The translations under genes were made by a program, and so were the position numbers. The notes under the pieces are model-generated. The model ran no database searches and was not told the DNA's origin. It saw only the letters and a program-made list of their open reading frames with translations. Shown piece after piece: positions 1-12,024 of a DNA stretch of 64,000 bases (the stretch's first letter is position 1; each line of letters starts with the position of its first letter). Origin of the DNA: Prostheceraeus crozeri (Eukaryota; Platyhelminthes; Polycladida; Euryleptidae); assembly GCA_907163375.1 (NCBI GenBank), contig CAJQUW010008605.1:124001-188000 (forward strand), read 5' to 3'.

Positions 1-326
1 CCTACATCATATCATAGGCTTACCTGAACCTATCTTTAGTGATTATTGCTTCATCAATTATCAATCATTTTCGATGAAAGTTTGTCAAATGTCGCTTTCA
101 GTTTGATGCATGCGACTCGGCTCCTCCCATCTTGTTGATGTGTGCTTCACACGGTTTTTCTCCAGTCTCTACCAGGCAAGAAAATCCCCATCCTTCTCCA
201 AAAATATGAGTACACTTTCGATTTAATATGCGCTTTAGAGGAGAAATCACACACGATTAACGTGAGGGTGAGAGGTGATGTTCTCAAACAAACTAGTATT
301 TCATTTTTTTCTCTGATGTTACTTAC

Positions 327-440
327 CTTTGGTGCGTATGCGTGATCGAGGCTAGGAAGGCTTGTCTTCTCTACTAAATCACCGAGTGAAACGACAATCC
401 TCTTTTCACTACCACGGTTCATTCCCTCAACTATAACAAG
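327..440 (-). CDS. possible internal exon, unknown product
   Basis: On the complement, an open stretch of about 38 codons ends at AAAG followed by the donor GTAAGT (complement of 321-326) and begins after an AG at 441-442. It contains VVSLGDLVEK and SLDHAYAPK. The frame stays open further upstream, to about 524, so the acceptor position is uncertain, and the tract before it is not strongly pyrimidine-rich. The composition looks protein-like but I do not recognise the family. It could belong to a host gene or an old mobile element. Confidence 0.25.
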
Positions 441-669
441 CTTGCAGATTATATATTGCAAACTATAGACAATGCATGCAGCAATGTCTCTGCACTTTTG
501 TTTGACGGAGAAAGTTGACATCAAGACAGTGACAGCTTTGTACGAGGATAGATAATTTGTTTGTATTATATTTCGGGTCTAGTTATAAGCCGGAGTCCGA
601 TGTCCTATCATTTGATAGGACGACGACTCCAGCAAAAATGATATGACTCCGGGACTCCGACTCCGCATC

Positions 670-781
670 CCTGGTATATAACGCAATGAATACTTTATGA
701 CGTCTGGTATTTCCCTTTTCAAAAAGGCAATGCGCCCTTGGTGTTTTCCAATCATTGCAAGGGCACCATCCGTAGCACATC
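670..781 (-). pseudogene. hAT-family transposase relic
   Basis: Read on the complement, one frame gives CATDGALAMIGKHQG followed by IAFLKREIPDVIKY. This matches the conserved 'TDGAPAM.G...G' catalytic-domain segment of hAT-type transposases and their ZBED5-like domesticated relatives (family knowledge). Only about 37 codons survive; the frame then runs into a repeated ACTCCG tract. No ends or partner domains are visible. It is an isolated fragment just upstream of unit U copy A. Confidence 0.5.
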
Positions 782-3036
782 GAATAATGTTTCTTTATTA
801 ATTTGTTTTGATGTATTGGAAAGCGTACTGCCTTTTGTGTCGGTTGGAAGTTTCAGAACAAAGAGCATTCCTCTTGAATTTCTGATTTGAAGACAAATCG
901 AAAAAAGCCAAGAAGCAAAGATTCATTATCTCGTAAGGTTGATTCGTCGATTTGCAATGAATGTTTTGTCTTCGCTAGAATTGTAGCCAGCTGATTTTCA
1001 ACGTCATTTATGCCGAAAATATAATATATCTTTCTTCCAAAATATTTCCAAAAATTCTGAAATATATTAGAATATTTATCTTCACCCTTTGAGAAAAAAT
1101 TTCCACTTAGTATAGTTGTTTCATTTATAAATACGGCATTTTCCCCATCTCTCCTATATGAATTTTAGTTCGAGCATGTGGTGAGCTCACAACATGAGTT
1201 AAAGTTTATTTAATTTCTAACTGTTGTTAGGCAATTTTATATAATGCACTGTATGTCAAATGAAGAGGAAAAATATTTGGAATCAGAAAACATCACTTTT
1301 GTGATTCCTCATATTTACGGTGAAAAAGTTTGAGTGCACCCTCTTAGTAATCCTTTACTCTATGGTCATTACGTTTTAGGTCAATAATGTGTATGCTTAT
1401 GCAAAGTTATTCAGAAGCACAGATTATCTCCCAATTATTTCTTCTTCAATACGTTAACAATAAGGAAAATAAATTGAACGTCTTGTTCACTACTCGCATG
1501 AGACTTAAAAGTGAATCTTCATTTAGGTCCTTAATGTTTAATTTAAGTATTTTTTAAAATGTCAGTTTTTGCCATCGCCCACCAACTAAGCATCACTCCC
1601 TTTATCGCCCCGTAAAGTATTTTCGCCCATCAGAATCATTTCGTCGCACACCTTGAGAATCACTGGTCTAGATATTCCTTTCTTGTAGCGCAGATTATTT
1701 AGGCAATTGTCATTCACATCTTGACATCCAAATCACTTTCTGCTATGTTTTTGACTTAGCTATTTTTCTGGCTGCAATTTTTCAACTGTACAAATCAAGA
1801 AAAGCAACTGTACATTTGAATTTAGAGCTGCACAAATTATGTCCAGTTGCAGGTTAAAAAAAGCCCTGAGATATTGGATTAAATTGGTGATGGTGCTTAG
1901 GGAAAACGCCTTTAAAGGACTTCATATATTGTAGCTAATTTTCAGGTATGTTCAATGACTTTCCTCAGCCTAGAAAACATTGTCTCGTTTTATACACTTA
2001 TCAAAAAAGATCGAAAAAGTGGAAATATGCCGTTTGATCCCTTTTTGCAAAGTAATCATTAAAAGACTTATTTTGTTCAGAAAGTGGGAGAAAAATCCGG
2101 ATTTACCCAAGTACACTATCCAAAAATGCAACAAATTAGGAGATTAATACTGTGTTGACTTAAGCAATAAAAATCATATTGTGCGTTGTAGATACTTAAA
2201 TGTAATAATTACAAGTATGTGACAACTAAATGATAATGTAGAAATGTTTCCAACAGGTGCAAAACAGCGGCAGAATTGGAGAGGGTTAACGCGAGTTACC
2301 AATAAGCAGGTGATAACTCCTTTTGACAGCAATCCTATAAAGGTAGAATTGTTTTATCTTGAAGCGTTAAAGGACTGCATTACAGTGCCACATTCTGAAA
2401 ATCAAGAGATCGATGGCAATATTGAACTGTAGGAACGACAAATCTCTACATTCTCGATAATGTTGTACAAAACAACAATAAGATATTGTGAATCATTTTG
2501 AGCGTGACTTGTGTCCTGCATGTCAAAAACAATTCAATTTTCAAGAATAAGACATTGGAAGAAAAGGTTTGATATGTACACTTGCATGTTGACTTGGAGT
2601 AAGTCAAACCTTATGAAATAAAGAACAATGGTTAAACTTCATGTGTGTTGACAATACTTCCTTTTGAGAACAATGCATGAAGTGTTTGACTAATAACCTA
2701 GTGACCTACTTACCTCGTCTTTTACACATTCTTCTCCGATAGCATGACTTTAATAATGATATTCTAAATTATAAGAAAGTTCCTGCTTTCTGCTTGAAGT
2801 TGCTTATTACAAAATGTTCTAATGATTATGACAGAACGACTTAGGTTAGAAAACCTGAAATCATTTAAAAAGGTAAACATGTCTCAGATAACTTTGATTA
2901 TATCCTTTCATGGTCATCATCATAATTTCAATGACGATTGTTATTCTATTTCACACCTCAATAATGATTTTTTTGAAATTGTTTTATTCAAGCGCTTTAT
3001 GCGTAAAGACAGCTGTTTTAATCACAGAATTAAATA

Positions 3037-4692
3037 CAGTCCGTTTCATAAAAAGTGGATCATCCTAAAATTTGACTAAATGAAACATAAGTATGATACA
3101 GAAAGAATTTTTCATGTTATTTCATGTCCCTAATATGTTTAAATGTCCTTATATAATCTGATAAGCTATGATACAGTAACGGTTCTTAAGAAGCTAGTAT
3201 TTTGTGGCCCTACCCTTATTGTCAATGACATTACCAATTCGTCTAGGCATTGATTCGATGATATCGTTGATTTTTGACTGATCTAACTTTCTCCACTCTC
3301 TTTTTAACAGTGACGTAAGTTGTGATACGCCATCTGTAGGTAGCAGCGAACGACGAACGTTACGTTTTAGAATACTCCATACATTTTCTATGGGATTCAG
3401 ATCAGGAGAACGAGCTGGCCAAGATAATGTCATAAGCCCTAATTGAGACTTGCATAAGTTGACTCTACTACTCCTGTGACACGTAGCATTATCATCCATA
3501 AATAACCAAGTCGATTGATCACCAAGTTGATCTGTCATTTGGCCAATGTTCATTCGTAAAACATTCACATAGCGTTCAGAATTCATGGTTCCTTGCTGTA
3601 TGTGAAGTTCAGAGCGGCCATTGGTCCAAATGCCAGCCCAAATCAGTAGAGTCGCACCACCTTGTACCCGGGGACGATGTAAATGTCTCGGAATTTCCTG
3701 ATCAGATTTTATTCATAATCTCAATCGACCATCACTATCCTTCAGACGGACTGATGCCTCATCAGACCAGACAACCCGATCCCATTGATTTCGCCAGTGA
3801 CAATGACTCATTGCCCATCTGAGACGTCTTTTTGTATGCTGATCTGATAATTCGATCTGAGAGGGCCTCTTACAGCTCTTGAAATTCGACTCAATAAGTC
3901 TTCTACGAATAGTGGACTTAGAAATAGACGAGTCTAGTGCAGCCATCTCAGTTAACGAGAGACTTGGATCAACTTCAACAAATCTCAAAATTAGGCGGTC
4001 TCTACGTTTGGATGTTTTGCGTGGACGGCCAGAGCCCTCTTTACGACAGAGTCGAAAATCATCATTATGCCATCGATGCACATTTGTGTAAGGGACATTT
4101 AGTCGCTTGCTTGTAGCTCGCAAAGAAAACCCTAGTTCTAGCAAGGCTGACACTTTGCCTTTTGTGAATGCGATCTCGTTATTGTTCATTTGTGCTTTGT
4201 ATTGTTTTCAACCGGTAGGAGATAGATTTCTAGCTGAAAGCAATCAGGAGTGCTGCCAACACCACCGCAACGAAGTCAGGAAGCTATGGAACATGAAGTC
4301 CAGTTAATCACATGTAGCAGTTACATTATTGTTGATGAATAATGGTGCTATACTGGCTCTGATTGACCGATTTTCTTTATTTTTGTTTTGCTTTATAGCT
4401 TTTGGCTTGTAGAACAACATATTACATAACAAAGGAAACAAATGTAATTTTATAAGAGTGAGGTATGATTTTGTGTAACATTGCTAAATGAAGATCAAAT
4501 TATCTACTACTTTTTTATCTATAACAGGAAAACAACTCAATATTCATGCTTGAAATTTCCAACAATGATATTAGTGAGCACAACTGACATATCTTCCAAA
4601 TTTCAGAGAAATTCGTTCAAGTTTGGCGGAGTTAGACAAAGTTGAAGTTAAGGCGATGTTTAAGGGTGATCCATTTTTTATGAAACAATCTG
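3037..4692 (-). mobile_element. Tc1/mariner-type transposon Tc1-1 (1,656 bp)
   Basis: Imperfect terminal inverted repeats start CAGTCCGTTTCATAAAAAG on the left and CAGATTGTTTCATAAAAAA on the complement of the right end. They are flanked by TA at 3,035-3,036 and 4,693-4,694. The uninterrupted sequence exists in copy B near 29,507 (AATTAAATA then TTGTTTATCTGC), which confirms insertion at a single TA. TA duplication and this size are typical of the Tc1 family. The single gene runs on the minus strand. Confidence 0.95.
3194..4189 (-). pseudogene. Tc1-type DDE transposase, one in-frame stop
   Basis: One continuous minus-strand frame of about 331 codons, the usual Tc1 transposase length, broken only by TGA at 3,713-3,715 (codon ~159), where Tc1-2 encodes Trp. 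The N-terminus has a helix-turn-helix (KGKVSALLELGFSLRATSKR) and a GRPR-like motif (GSGRPRKTSKRRD). Catalytic motifs are WSDEA (first Asp), LFMDDNATCHRS (second Asp) and SPDLNPIENVW (third acidic residue). It would bind the element ends and cut and paste DNA in the nucleus. A single nonsense mutation suggests recent inactivation. Confidence 0.92.
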
Positions 4693-5236
4693 TATAATTG
4701 TTTATCTGCTTCGGTTTGCTGGAAGTGTGATTAATACCAAATTGATGGCACATAGAGAAACCCATGAAGTGGGCAAAAAGGAATTCCTGATGCCTTACTG
4801 CAGATATCTATGTCACACTTGATCGTGAACAACAGCTTGCCATATTGAATGAAATGAAAAACAGACATCTACCTCGATGTTAAACTGCAGCTGTGAGATT
4901 GCTTTGTGATGTAGAGAAAGCCATTCATCCTACTATGTTATTTTTACATGATCTAAATGATGATTCACACTATCGTCGGAAACTTGGCAAGGAGAATTCT
5001 ATGCCATGCCGAAACATGGACCAATATTCACCTAACAATCACCAGCGATAGCTATGCACGCATACCTTGCAAGTTGCATCAAATCGATAATTAGACAATA
5101 GAGAGTGAATTATGTTTACTGCAACGGACACATTTGCTCTGTAACTGTTAATTCACTCCTGCGTTATACCGAGTAATTGAAAGTCCGGATCATTTATACG
5201 TCCTATTCATCTTGAAGACGAAATTTTCACTTATAC

Positions 5237-5354
5237 AGATTGTTTCATAAAAAATGGATCACTCTTAAACATCGCCTTAACTTCAACTTTGTCTAACTCC
5301 GCCAAACTTGAACGAATTTCTCTGAAATTTGGAAGATATGTCAGTTGTGCTTAC
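5237..5354 (+). mobile_element. Tc1 end fragment (Tc1-3), split by Tc1-2
   Basis: Starts at a TA with CAGATTGTTTCATAAAAAATG and is the reverse complement of the last ~118 bp of Tc1-1. It is cut at a TA (5,355-5,356) by insertion of Tc1-2, and its sequence resumes at 7,008. The host site before it (CACTTATA) is found uninterrupted at 7,478-7,485. Confidence 0.85.
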
Positions 5355-5356
5355 TA

Positions 5357-7007
5357 CAGTCCGTTTCATAAAAAGTTGATCATCCTAAAATTTGACTAAA
5401 TAAAACATAAGTATGATACAGAAAGCATTTTTCATGTTATTTCATGTCCCTAATATATTTAAATGTCCTTATATAATCTGATAAGCTATGATACAGTAAC
5501 GGTTCTTGAGAAGCTAATATTTTGTGGCCCTACCCTTATTGTCAATGACATTACCAATTCGTCTAGGCATTGATTCGATGATATCGTTGATTTTTGACTG
5601 ATCTAACTTTCTCCACTCTCTTTTTAACAGTGACGTAAGTTGTGATACGCCATCTGTAGGTAGCAGTGAACGACGAACGTTACGTTTTAGAATACTCCAT
5701 ACATTTTCTATGGGATTCAGATCAGGAGAACGAGCTGGCCAAGATAATGTCCTGAGCCCTAATTGAGGCTTGCATAAGTTGACTCTACTACTCCTGTGAC
5801 ACGTAGCATTATCATCCATAAATAATCAAGTCGATGGATCACCAAGTTGATCTGTCATTTGGCCAATGTTCATTCGTAAAACATTCAAATAGCGTTCAGA
5901 ATTCATGGTTCCTTGCTGTACATGTATGTGAAGTTCAGAGCGGCCATTGGTCCAAATGCCAGCCCAAATCAGTAGAGTCGCACCACCTTGTACCCGGGGA
6001 AAATGTAAATGTCTCGGAATTTCCTGATCAGAATTTATCCATAATCTCAATCGACCATCACTATCCCGATCCTCATCAGGCCAGAAAACCCGATCCCATT
6101 GATTTCGGCAGTGACAATGACTCATTGCCCATATGAGACGTCTTTTTGTATGCTGATATGATAATTCGATCTGAGAGGGCCTCTTACAGCTCTTGAAATT
6201 CGACTCAATAAGTCTTCTACGAATAGTGGACTTAGAAATAGACGAGACTAGTGCAGCCATCTCAGTTAACGAGAGACTTGGATCAACTTTAATAAATCTC
6301 AAAATTAGGCGGTCTGTACGTTTGGATATTTTGCGTGGACGGCCAGAGCCCTCTTTACGACAGAGTCGAAAATCATCATTATGCCATCGATGCACATTTG
6401 TGTAAGGGACATTTAGTCGCTTGCTTGTAGCTCGCAAAGAAAACCCGAGTTCTAGCAAGGCTGATACTTTGCCTTTTGTGAATGCGATCTCGTTATTGTT
6501 CATTTGTGCTTTGTATTGTTTTCAACCGGTAAGAGATAGATTTCTAGCTGAAGGCAATCAGGAGTGCTGCCAACACCACCGCAACGAAGTCAGGAAGCTA
6601 TGGAACATGAAGTCCAGTTAATCACATGTAGCAGTTACATTATTGTTGATGAATAATGGTGCTATACTGGCTCTGATTGACCGATTTTCTTTATTTTTGT
6701 TTTGCTTGATAGCTTTTGGCTTGTAGAACAACATATTACATAACAAAGGAAACAAATGTAATTTTATAAGAGTGAGGTATGATTTTGTGTAACATTGCTA
6801 AATGAAGATCAAATTATCTACTACTTTTTTTATCTATAACAGGAAAACAACTCAATATTTATGCTTGAAATTTCCAACAATGATATTAGTAAGCACAACT
6901 GACATATCTTCCAAATTTCAGAGAAATTCGTTTAAGTTTGGCGGAGTTAGACAAAGTTGAAGTTAAGGCGATGTTTAAGGGTGATCCATTTTTTATGAAA
7001 CAATCTG
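5357..7007 (-). mobile_element. Tc1/mariner-type transposon Tc1-2 (1,651 bp), nested
   Basis: Full-length sister of Tc1-1 with the same TIRs and gene orientation. It lies inside the older Tc1 fragment Tc1-3: the TA in TTACTA is the left target, and Tc1-3 resumes just beyond the right end with a few bases lost. The near-identity of Tc1-1 and Tc1-2 indicates one family that was active recently. Confidence 0.92.
5514..6503 (-). pseudogene. Tc1-type transposase, inactivated
   Basis: Same gene as in Tc1-1, about 330 codons. It is broken by TGA at about 5,826-5,828, in place of the Trp that precedes LFMDDNATC. A short in-frame deletion next to the first catalytic Asp changes WSDEASVRLKDSDGR to WPDEDRDSDGR, and there is a two-codon insertion in LHIHVQQG. 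At the site of the Tc1-1 stop this copy is intact (RLRLWINSDQ), so the two copies carry independent lesions. Confidence 0.9.
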
Positions 7008-7059
7008 ATTGTTGGAAATTTCAAGCATAAATATTGAGTTGTTTTCCTGTTATAGATAA
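7008..7059 (+). mobile_element. Tc1-3 fragment, second part
   Basis: Reverse complement of about 6,830-6,883 of Tc1-2. It continues the Tc1-3 fragment that ends at 5,354. It stops where the motif block 7,060-7,374 starts. Confidence 0.75.
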
Positions 7060-7374
7060 AATCGTGAGTCAAATATTCAATATGCGTCAAAACGTCTGAC
7101 TTGAGTCAAATAGTCCAACGAGTCAGAATGCCGTCGTGAGGCAAAAAGTATGACTTGCGTCACTAAGAATAAAAATCTGGAGTCTCCGAAACCGAAACCG
7201 GCGGAAAGTATTGAATGCATGTATTGAATACATCTTATCAAAACTCACCTGTACACCAAATTTGGTGAGATGCGAGCGTGCGGAACAAAGTCCATTTGCG
7301 TCAAAAAGTCTGACTACGTCAAAATGACCAACTTGGCGTCATTTTGTCTGACTTGCGTCATCTCCTGACTATAT
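7060..7374 (+). repeat. subterminal motif block (TGAGTCA / TGCGTCA), copy 1
   Basis: Nearly identical to 43,104-43,416 and inverted relative to 29,931-30,215. It carries many TGAGTCA and TGCGTCA words, often preceded by TTT or followed by AAA, at both ends of the block. It abuts U at GGA (7,375-7,377). Dense repeats of this kind usually mark transposase-binding ends of a transposon (inference). Confidence 0.7.
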
Positions 7375-7746
7375 GGACACATTTGCTCTGTAACTGTTTA
7401 ATTCACTCCTGCGTTATACCGAGTCATTGAAAGTCCGGATCATTTATACGTCCTATTCATCTTGAAGACGAAATTTTCACTTATACATTGCAGGTGAGTC
7501 TTGCAAACCATTCGATTGCATTAAGTGTTATTTAAATCTTTATAAATTGATGCTTTAGCGTGATTATGTTTCCGGACCTTCCAATATGACTCTTAAAATA
7601 ACACATGGACCTGAGTGTGAAAGTGTGTGTGTGTATGAGAGAGAGAGAGAGAAGTGCACAGTGGAAATCGGGAACTCAACTGCTGACACACGCTAGGACA
7701 ACACGTTATCAGTTGAAGACGTTGTTAGAGTGAAATCAATCTTAGG

Positions 7747-8066
<320 letters not shown>

Positions 8067-8085
8067 GAGAGATCATCGAATCAAT

Positions 8086-8314
8086 GATATCATCGAATCA
8101 ATGCCTAGACGAATTGGTAATGTCATTGACAATAAGGGTAGGGCCACAAGATATTAGCATCTTAAGAACCGTTACTGTATCATAGCTTATCAGATTACAT
8201 AAGGACATTTAAATATATTAGGGACATGAAATAACATGAAAAATGCTTTCTGTATCATACTTATGTTTTATTTAGTCAAATTTTAGGATGATCCACTTTT
8301 TATGAAACGGACTG
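8086..8314 (+). mobile_element. Tc1 end fragment
   Basis: Reverse complement of the transposase C-terminal end and left TIR of Tc1-1 (the region around 3,037-3,265). It ends ATGAAACGGACTG followed by TA at 8,315-8,316. The inner boundary follows a short duplication of ATCATCGAATCAATG. It may be the far end of the same old insertion as Tc1-3, since both abut the two sides of the same host TA site. Confidence 0.85.
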
Positions 8315-8699
8315 TACATTGCAGGTGAGTCTTGCAAACCATTCGATTGCATTAAGTGTTGTTTAAATCTTTATAAATTGATGCTTTATCGTCATTATGT
8401 TTCCGGACCTTCCAATATGACTCGTAAAATAACACATGGACCTGAGTGTGAAAGTGTGTGTGTGTATGAGAGAGAGAGAGGGGAGAGAGAGAGAGAAGTG
8501 CACAGTGGAAATCGGGAACTCAACTGCTGACACACGCTAGGACAACACGTTATCAGTTGAAGACGTTGTTAGAGTGAAATCAATCTTAGGAGTATAATTT
8601 AAGGTGGGAAATAGATCTACCTGAATCTTAGGAGTAAATTATGAATGAGATGATGTCTACTGTATACGTAGTGTGACTCGCAAAGCATCAGATCACAGA

Positions 8700-9108
8700 G
8701 CGAGCCTCTTGGAGCACCGTCTAGAAGTTTTCTAAAATCGTCTCTCTGTTGAAGACTTGGAACAATAGCTGATTGCAATGTCCGTAGATGTTATAAGCTA
8801 TTGTGGAATCAAAAAAACAGGACCTACAATGTCAAAAGAAGAAGTGCCGTCCCAGACAGTGACACCACGCTCATTTAAATGCCTTTCGATCGTTATGTGA
8901 GGATTTTTGGAGCTTCAATGCATACAATTATGCCTATCGACTTGGCCCGACACCTTGAACTGCGCTTCGTCTGACCACGATTTTGTCAGGAAGATCAGGC
9001 GTCCCTTCACACTGGTTTACAAATACCTCACAAAATTGTAAACGGCGATCACAATCATCTGCCATGAGACCGTATATCAGCCGAGGCACGTAAGGGCGAT
9101 AATTCAAG
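8700..9108 (-). pseudogene. decayed DDE transposase (IS630/Tc1-like), copy B
   Basis: On the complement, frames read in turn give YVPRLIYGLMADDCDRRLQF, then WSDEAQFK after a frameshift, NPHITIERH and GVTVWDG after a stop, and IVPSLQQRDDFRKLLDGAPR near the end. These match the order RRLQFCE / WSDEA.F / GVTVW / QQDGAP of a mariner-related DDE family common in arthropods and other invertebrates (family knowledge). Several frameshifts and stops make it non-functional. Copy C has the same relic. Confidence 0.65.
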
Positions 9109-10283
9109 CATTGTAAACTAGTAATATATTTATAAGAACAGCAAAGAAATACAATATTCCAAGTTATGAAAAAGCTAAAAAGTAACTATGCAAAACAGAC
9201 ACATTCTAGCTAGAAAACCGATCTGGAAATTAAAGCTCGGGCAATAGCTCTCAATGCCGAGTCTAGTCAAAATAGTTGACTTAGCTTCCCCAAATGACGA
9301 ATTCGATTGGGTCGCCATACGAGTCGCTATCCGGCCAACTGTTTTGAATAGCATGCTCCCCTAGCTCGCCAAAGACGGAAATAGCGAGGGGGACGCATTA
9401 CCAACCTAACACGCTTCGGCGGAATTGTGATCAAGAGAGAAAAAAATTGACCCTCCAATCAACCTAGCTTCTGTAAGTATATGTCTCAGGCATACCTCCT
9501 ACAATGGTCTTCAAAATTGCAACCTAGCTATTCGACTTCTACAGCCATTACAAAAATTGTGCCAAAATCAATATTTTGCTGTTATTTGAGCAGGATAATT
9601 ACGGTAAGTGAAACTTCATTCATCAAAATAAATTTCTCATCCTTTTTAGATTCACTTCTAAGCTTCATTGCTTGATTGTTGATGTCTCTGGCATAAAGAT
9701 TAATTTTAAGAAATAGTGCATACCTGAGAAAGCTAATATTCATATCATGCTACTTGTTAATAACTCTCACATTTAAGTCCGTTATCCCGTATTTTTCATA
9801 TTTCAGCCGAAGCTACTGCCGATCCTTCAGTTGTGTTCGCATCAACAATATGTGTGATGTTTTGCGGATGCAAAACCGTCAATTCGACAGCGGCTGGCCG
9901 ACCCAAATTCCACACCGGAGTTAAAATGTCAGCAGGTCGAGTGATAGTGTAGTCTAAACCTGCACCAGACTCCAATTTCGGGTTTAACAGAGTTTGTCGA
10001 CAAAAACCGGCGAGGGCATTGCCTAGACTGTTATGATGAACGGCGCTATCTAGTACAACTGTAGGGTACTACTGTAGTACAGCTGTAGTTTTCAAGAGTT
10101 TTGATCCATCGGAACATGGAGCATTTAAAAGGGGCAGTTTGTTCCCATACCCGGACGCTAAAAATCGCCCGGTCCTGAGGGTTAATTGCTGTATACACAA
10201 TGCAATGGATCCTACGTGTACATGTGACAAATAATAGCATGTACAAATAATGCTAATGACAATGAGTTTGGATGAGTTAAATG

Positions 10284-10447
10284 ATAATTTGTTTTGATGC
10301 ATTGGAAACCGTACTGCCTTTTGTGTCGGTTTGTCGGTCTTTTTTTCGGTCTGATTTGAAAACAAATAGAAAAAAGCCAAGAAGCAAATATTCATTATCT
10401 CGTAAGGTTGATTCGTCGATTTGCAATGAATGTTTTGTCTTCGCTAG
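10284..10447 (+). repeat. unit U, copy B, left flank of the 17 kb insertion
   Basis: Matches 799-979 of copy A apart from a small indel. It ends in CTTCGCTAG, which is repeated (with one extra T) at the far side of the 17 kb element at 27,442-27,451. Confidence 0.85.
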
Positions 10448-10809
10448 TAGTAACCCCGTGGCAAATTCACGCGCAAAATGTGAAATGCTGAGTCATCATG
10501 CTGACTCAGCCCCCCTCTGTCAGGAAGTGTGAGGGAGAGGGTCAAGGATGTGTTGGAAGGAATGGGTCCGTGAGGAGGAAACAGGTCCCTCCCCCCCTCT
10601 GGAAGGAAGGAGTTTTCCAGCAAGGGTTGGGAAGGAAGGTGATAGGAATGTGGGAGGGATAGAGTGTGGAAAGGGTGGGTGTTGGTGGTTTTGGGATGAG
10701 AAAAGTTTGGAAATCGTAAGGAAGGAGGGTTCGGATGTGAAAGTGGAGTTCAGATTTGGAATTTACATGAAATTTTGGTTGGGGGAGGAGCAGCAAGGGG
10801 TAGAATCTC

Positions 10810-11750
10810 CGAAAACGTCAGAGTTGAAAAAGTCAGGTTTTGGAGGTTTTGGGATGAGAAAATCCTTGTTTTGGGCAGAAGGAGTGCTTGGATGGGAAAA
10901 CGGAGGCCAGATTCGGACTCTACGTGAAATTTTGGGTTACGAAGGATGTTTCCAGCGACATCGAAGTGAAAAAGTTCTGACCCCCCCCTCGGCAGCGATC
11001 TTCCAACTTTGGTTGTAGACATCGTAGAAAGTCGTGCAATAGCTCGTTCGAAAGCTAAAAGTGAGAAAAATGTAGTGGAAATCTCAGTTTGGACTAATTT
11101 TCCTGGGTTTAGGGAGGAAAATGGCAGGAAAACGTCAGAGTTGAAAAAGTCAGGTTTTGGAGGTTTTTGGATGAGAAAGTCCATGTTTTGGGCAGAAGGA
11201 GGTCTCGGATGGGAAAATGGAGTGCAAATTCGGACTCTACGTGAAATTTTGGGTTAGGAAGGATGTTTCCAGCGAAATCGGAGAGAAAAAGTTTTGAGGA
11301 CGTCCCCCCCTCCTGCTAAACTTCCAACTTTGGTTGTAGAGATCGTAGAAAGTCGTGCAATAGCTCGTTTGAAAGATGGGAGTGAGACAAATTCAGTGGA
11401 AAACATGGCTTGTTCGTATCTGCCTTCGTTTAGAGGTGAGACGTTATTGAAAATTTTGGACCTTGGCGAAAAACGACAGAGTTAGAATGTTTATGAAAAT
11501 CGCTCTAGCGGGTGAAGCAATCCTCGGACGGGAAAACAGACACCAGATTTGGAATCAGCGTCAAATTCTGCTTCGGCATGGTAAATTTGGAAGTCATCGG
11601 AGAGAAAAAATTTTTCATCATTTGCGATGGCTGTGGGCTGTAGAGCCAAAACGAAGCATCGGATGGGAAAATAGAGGCCAGATTCGGATTCAGCGTCAAA
11701 TTCTACATGGAAATGGCGAATTTTCAGCTCCATCGGAGCACTAGGACCGG
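10810..11750 (+). repeat. diverged ~320-bp tandem repeats, left arm
   Basis: The phrase CGTCAGAGTTGAAAAAGTCA occurs at about 10,815 and 11,132, with a diverged third unit at about 11,472. Each is followed by GGCAGAAGG-like and ATGGGAAAA-like sequence. Mirrored in the right arm at about 26,140-27,080. Subterminal repeats like these often bind a transposase (inference). Confidence 0.75.
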
Positions 11751-12024
11751 AGATAGACGGGTTTTTAGTGTTTGGATGATTGGTATTACGTCATCAGCTG
11801 ATCGCCACACACTATATAAGTGGAAACTCTGCTTGTGGAAATCAGTTCTCCTTCCGACTGGGTTGGCGTAGGTGAACTCCGGAGCTCCGATGATAGCATT
11901 GGAAATCTGAAAAAACCGGGCTTCTGTAAGAAACCGACTTAGAAAATTTCATTGCTGAAGTCAGCTAAGGCGTCAGACTTAGAGGTTCGCTGGGAGATGG
12001 CCTTCGTCTCCAGGCCATAAAAGA

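Larger units (their letters stand above)
799..5236 (+). repeat. unit U, copy A (partial; interrupted by Tc1-1)
   Basis: Nearly the same sequence as 10,284-10,447 joined to 27,442-29,930, in the same orientation, once the Tc1 insertion 3,037-4,692 is removed. The last ~110 bp (5,126-5,236) match 7,375-7,485 instead, so here the two halves of U are continuous across GGA at 5,126-5,128. Short frames are shared between copies (2,244-2,432 with 28,716-28,904; 2,822 onward with 29,294-29,650) but they carry stops. Read through, the tail gives protein-like segments such as DVEKAIHPTMLFLHDLNDD, so U probably contains a decayed gene of unknown identity. Confidence 0.8.

Noticed and set aside
10542-11257. 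Overlapping long frames in the G-rich ends of the 17 kb element
   Set aside because: Open frames occur on both strands in strongly biased repeat DNA and are not maintained equally in the two arms.
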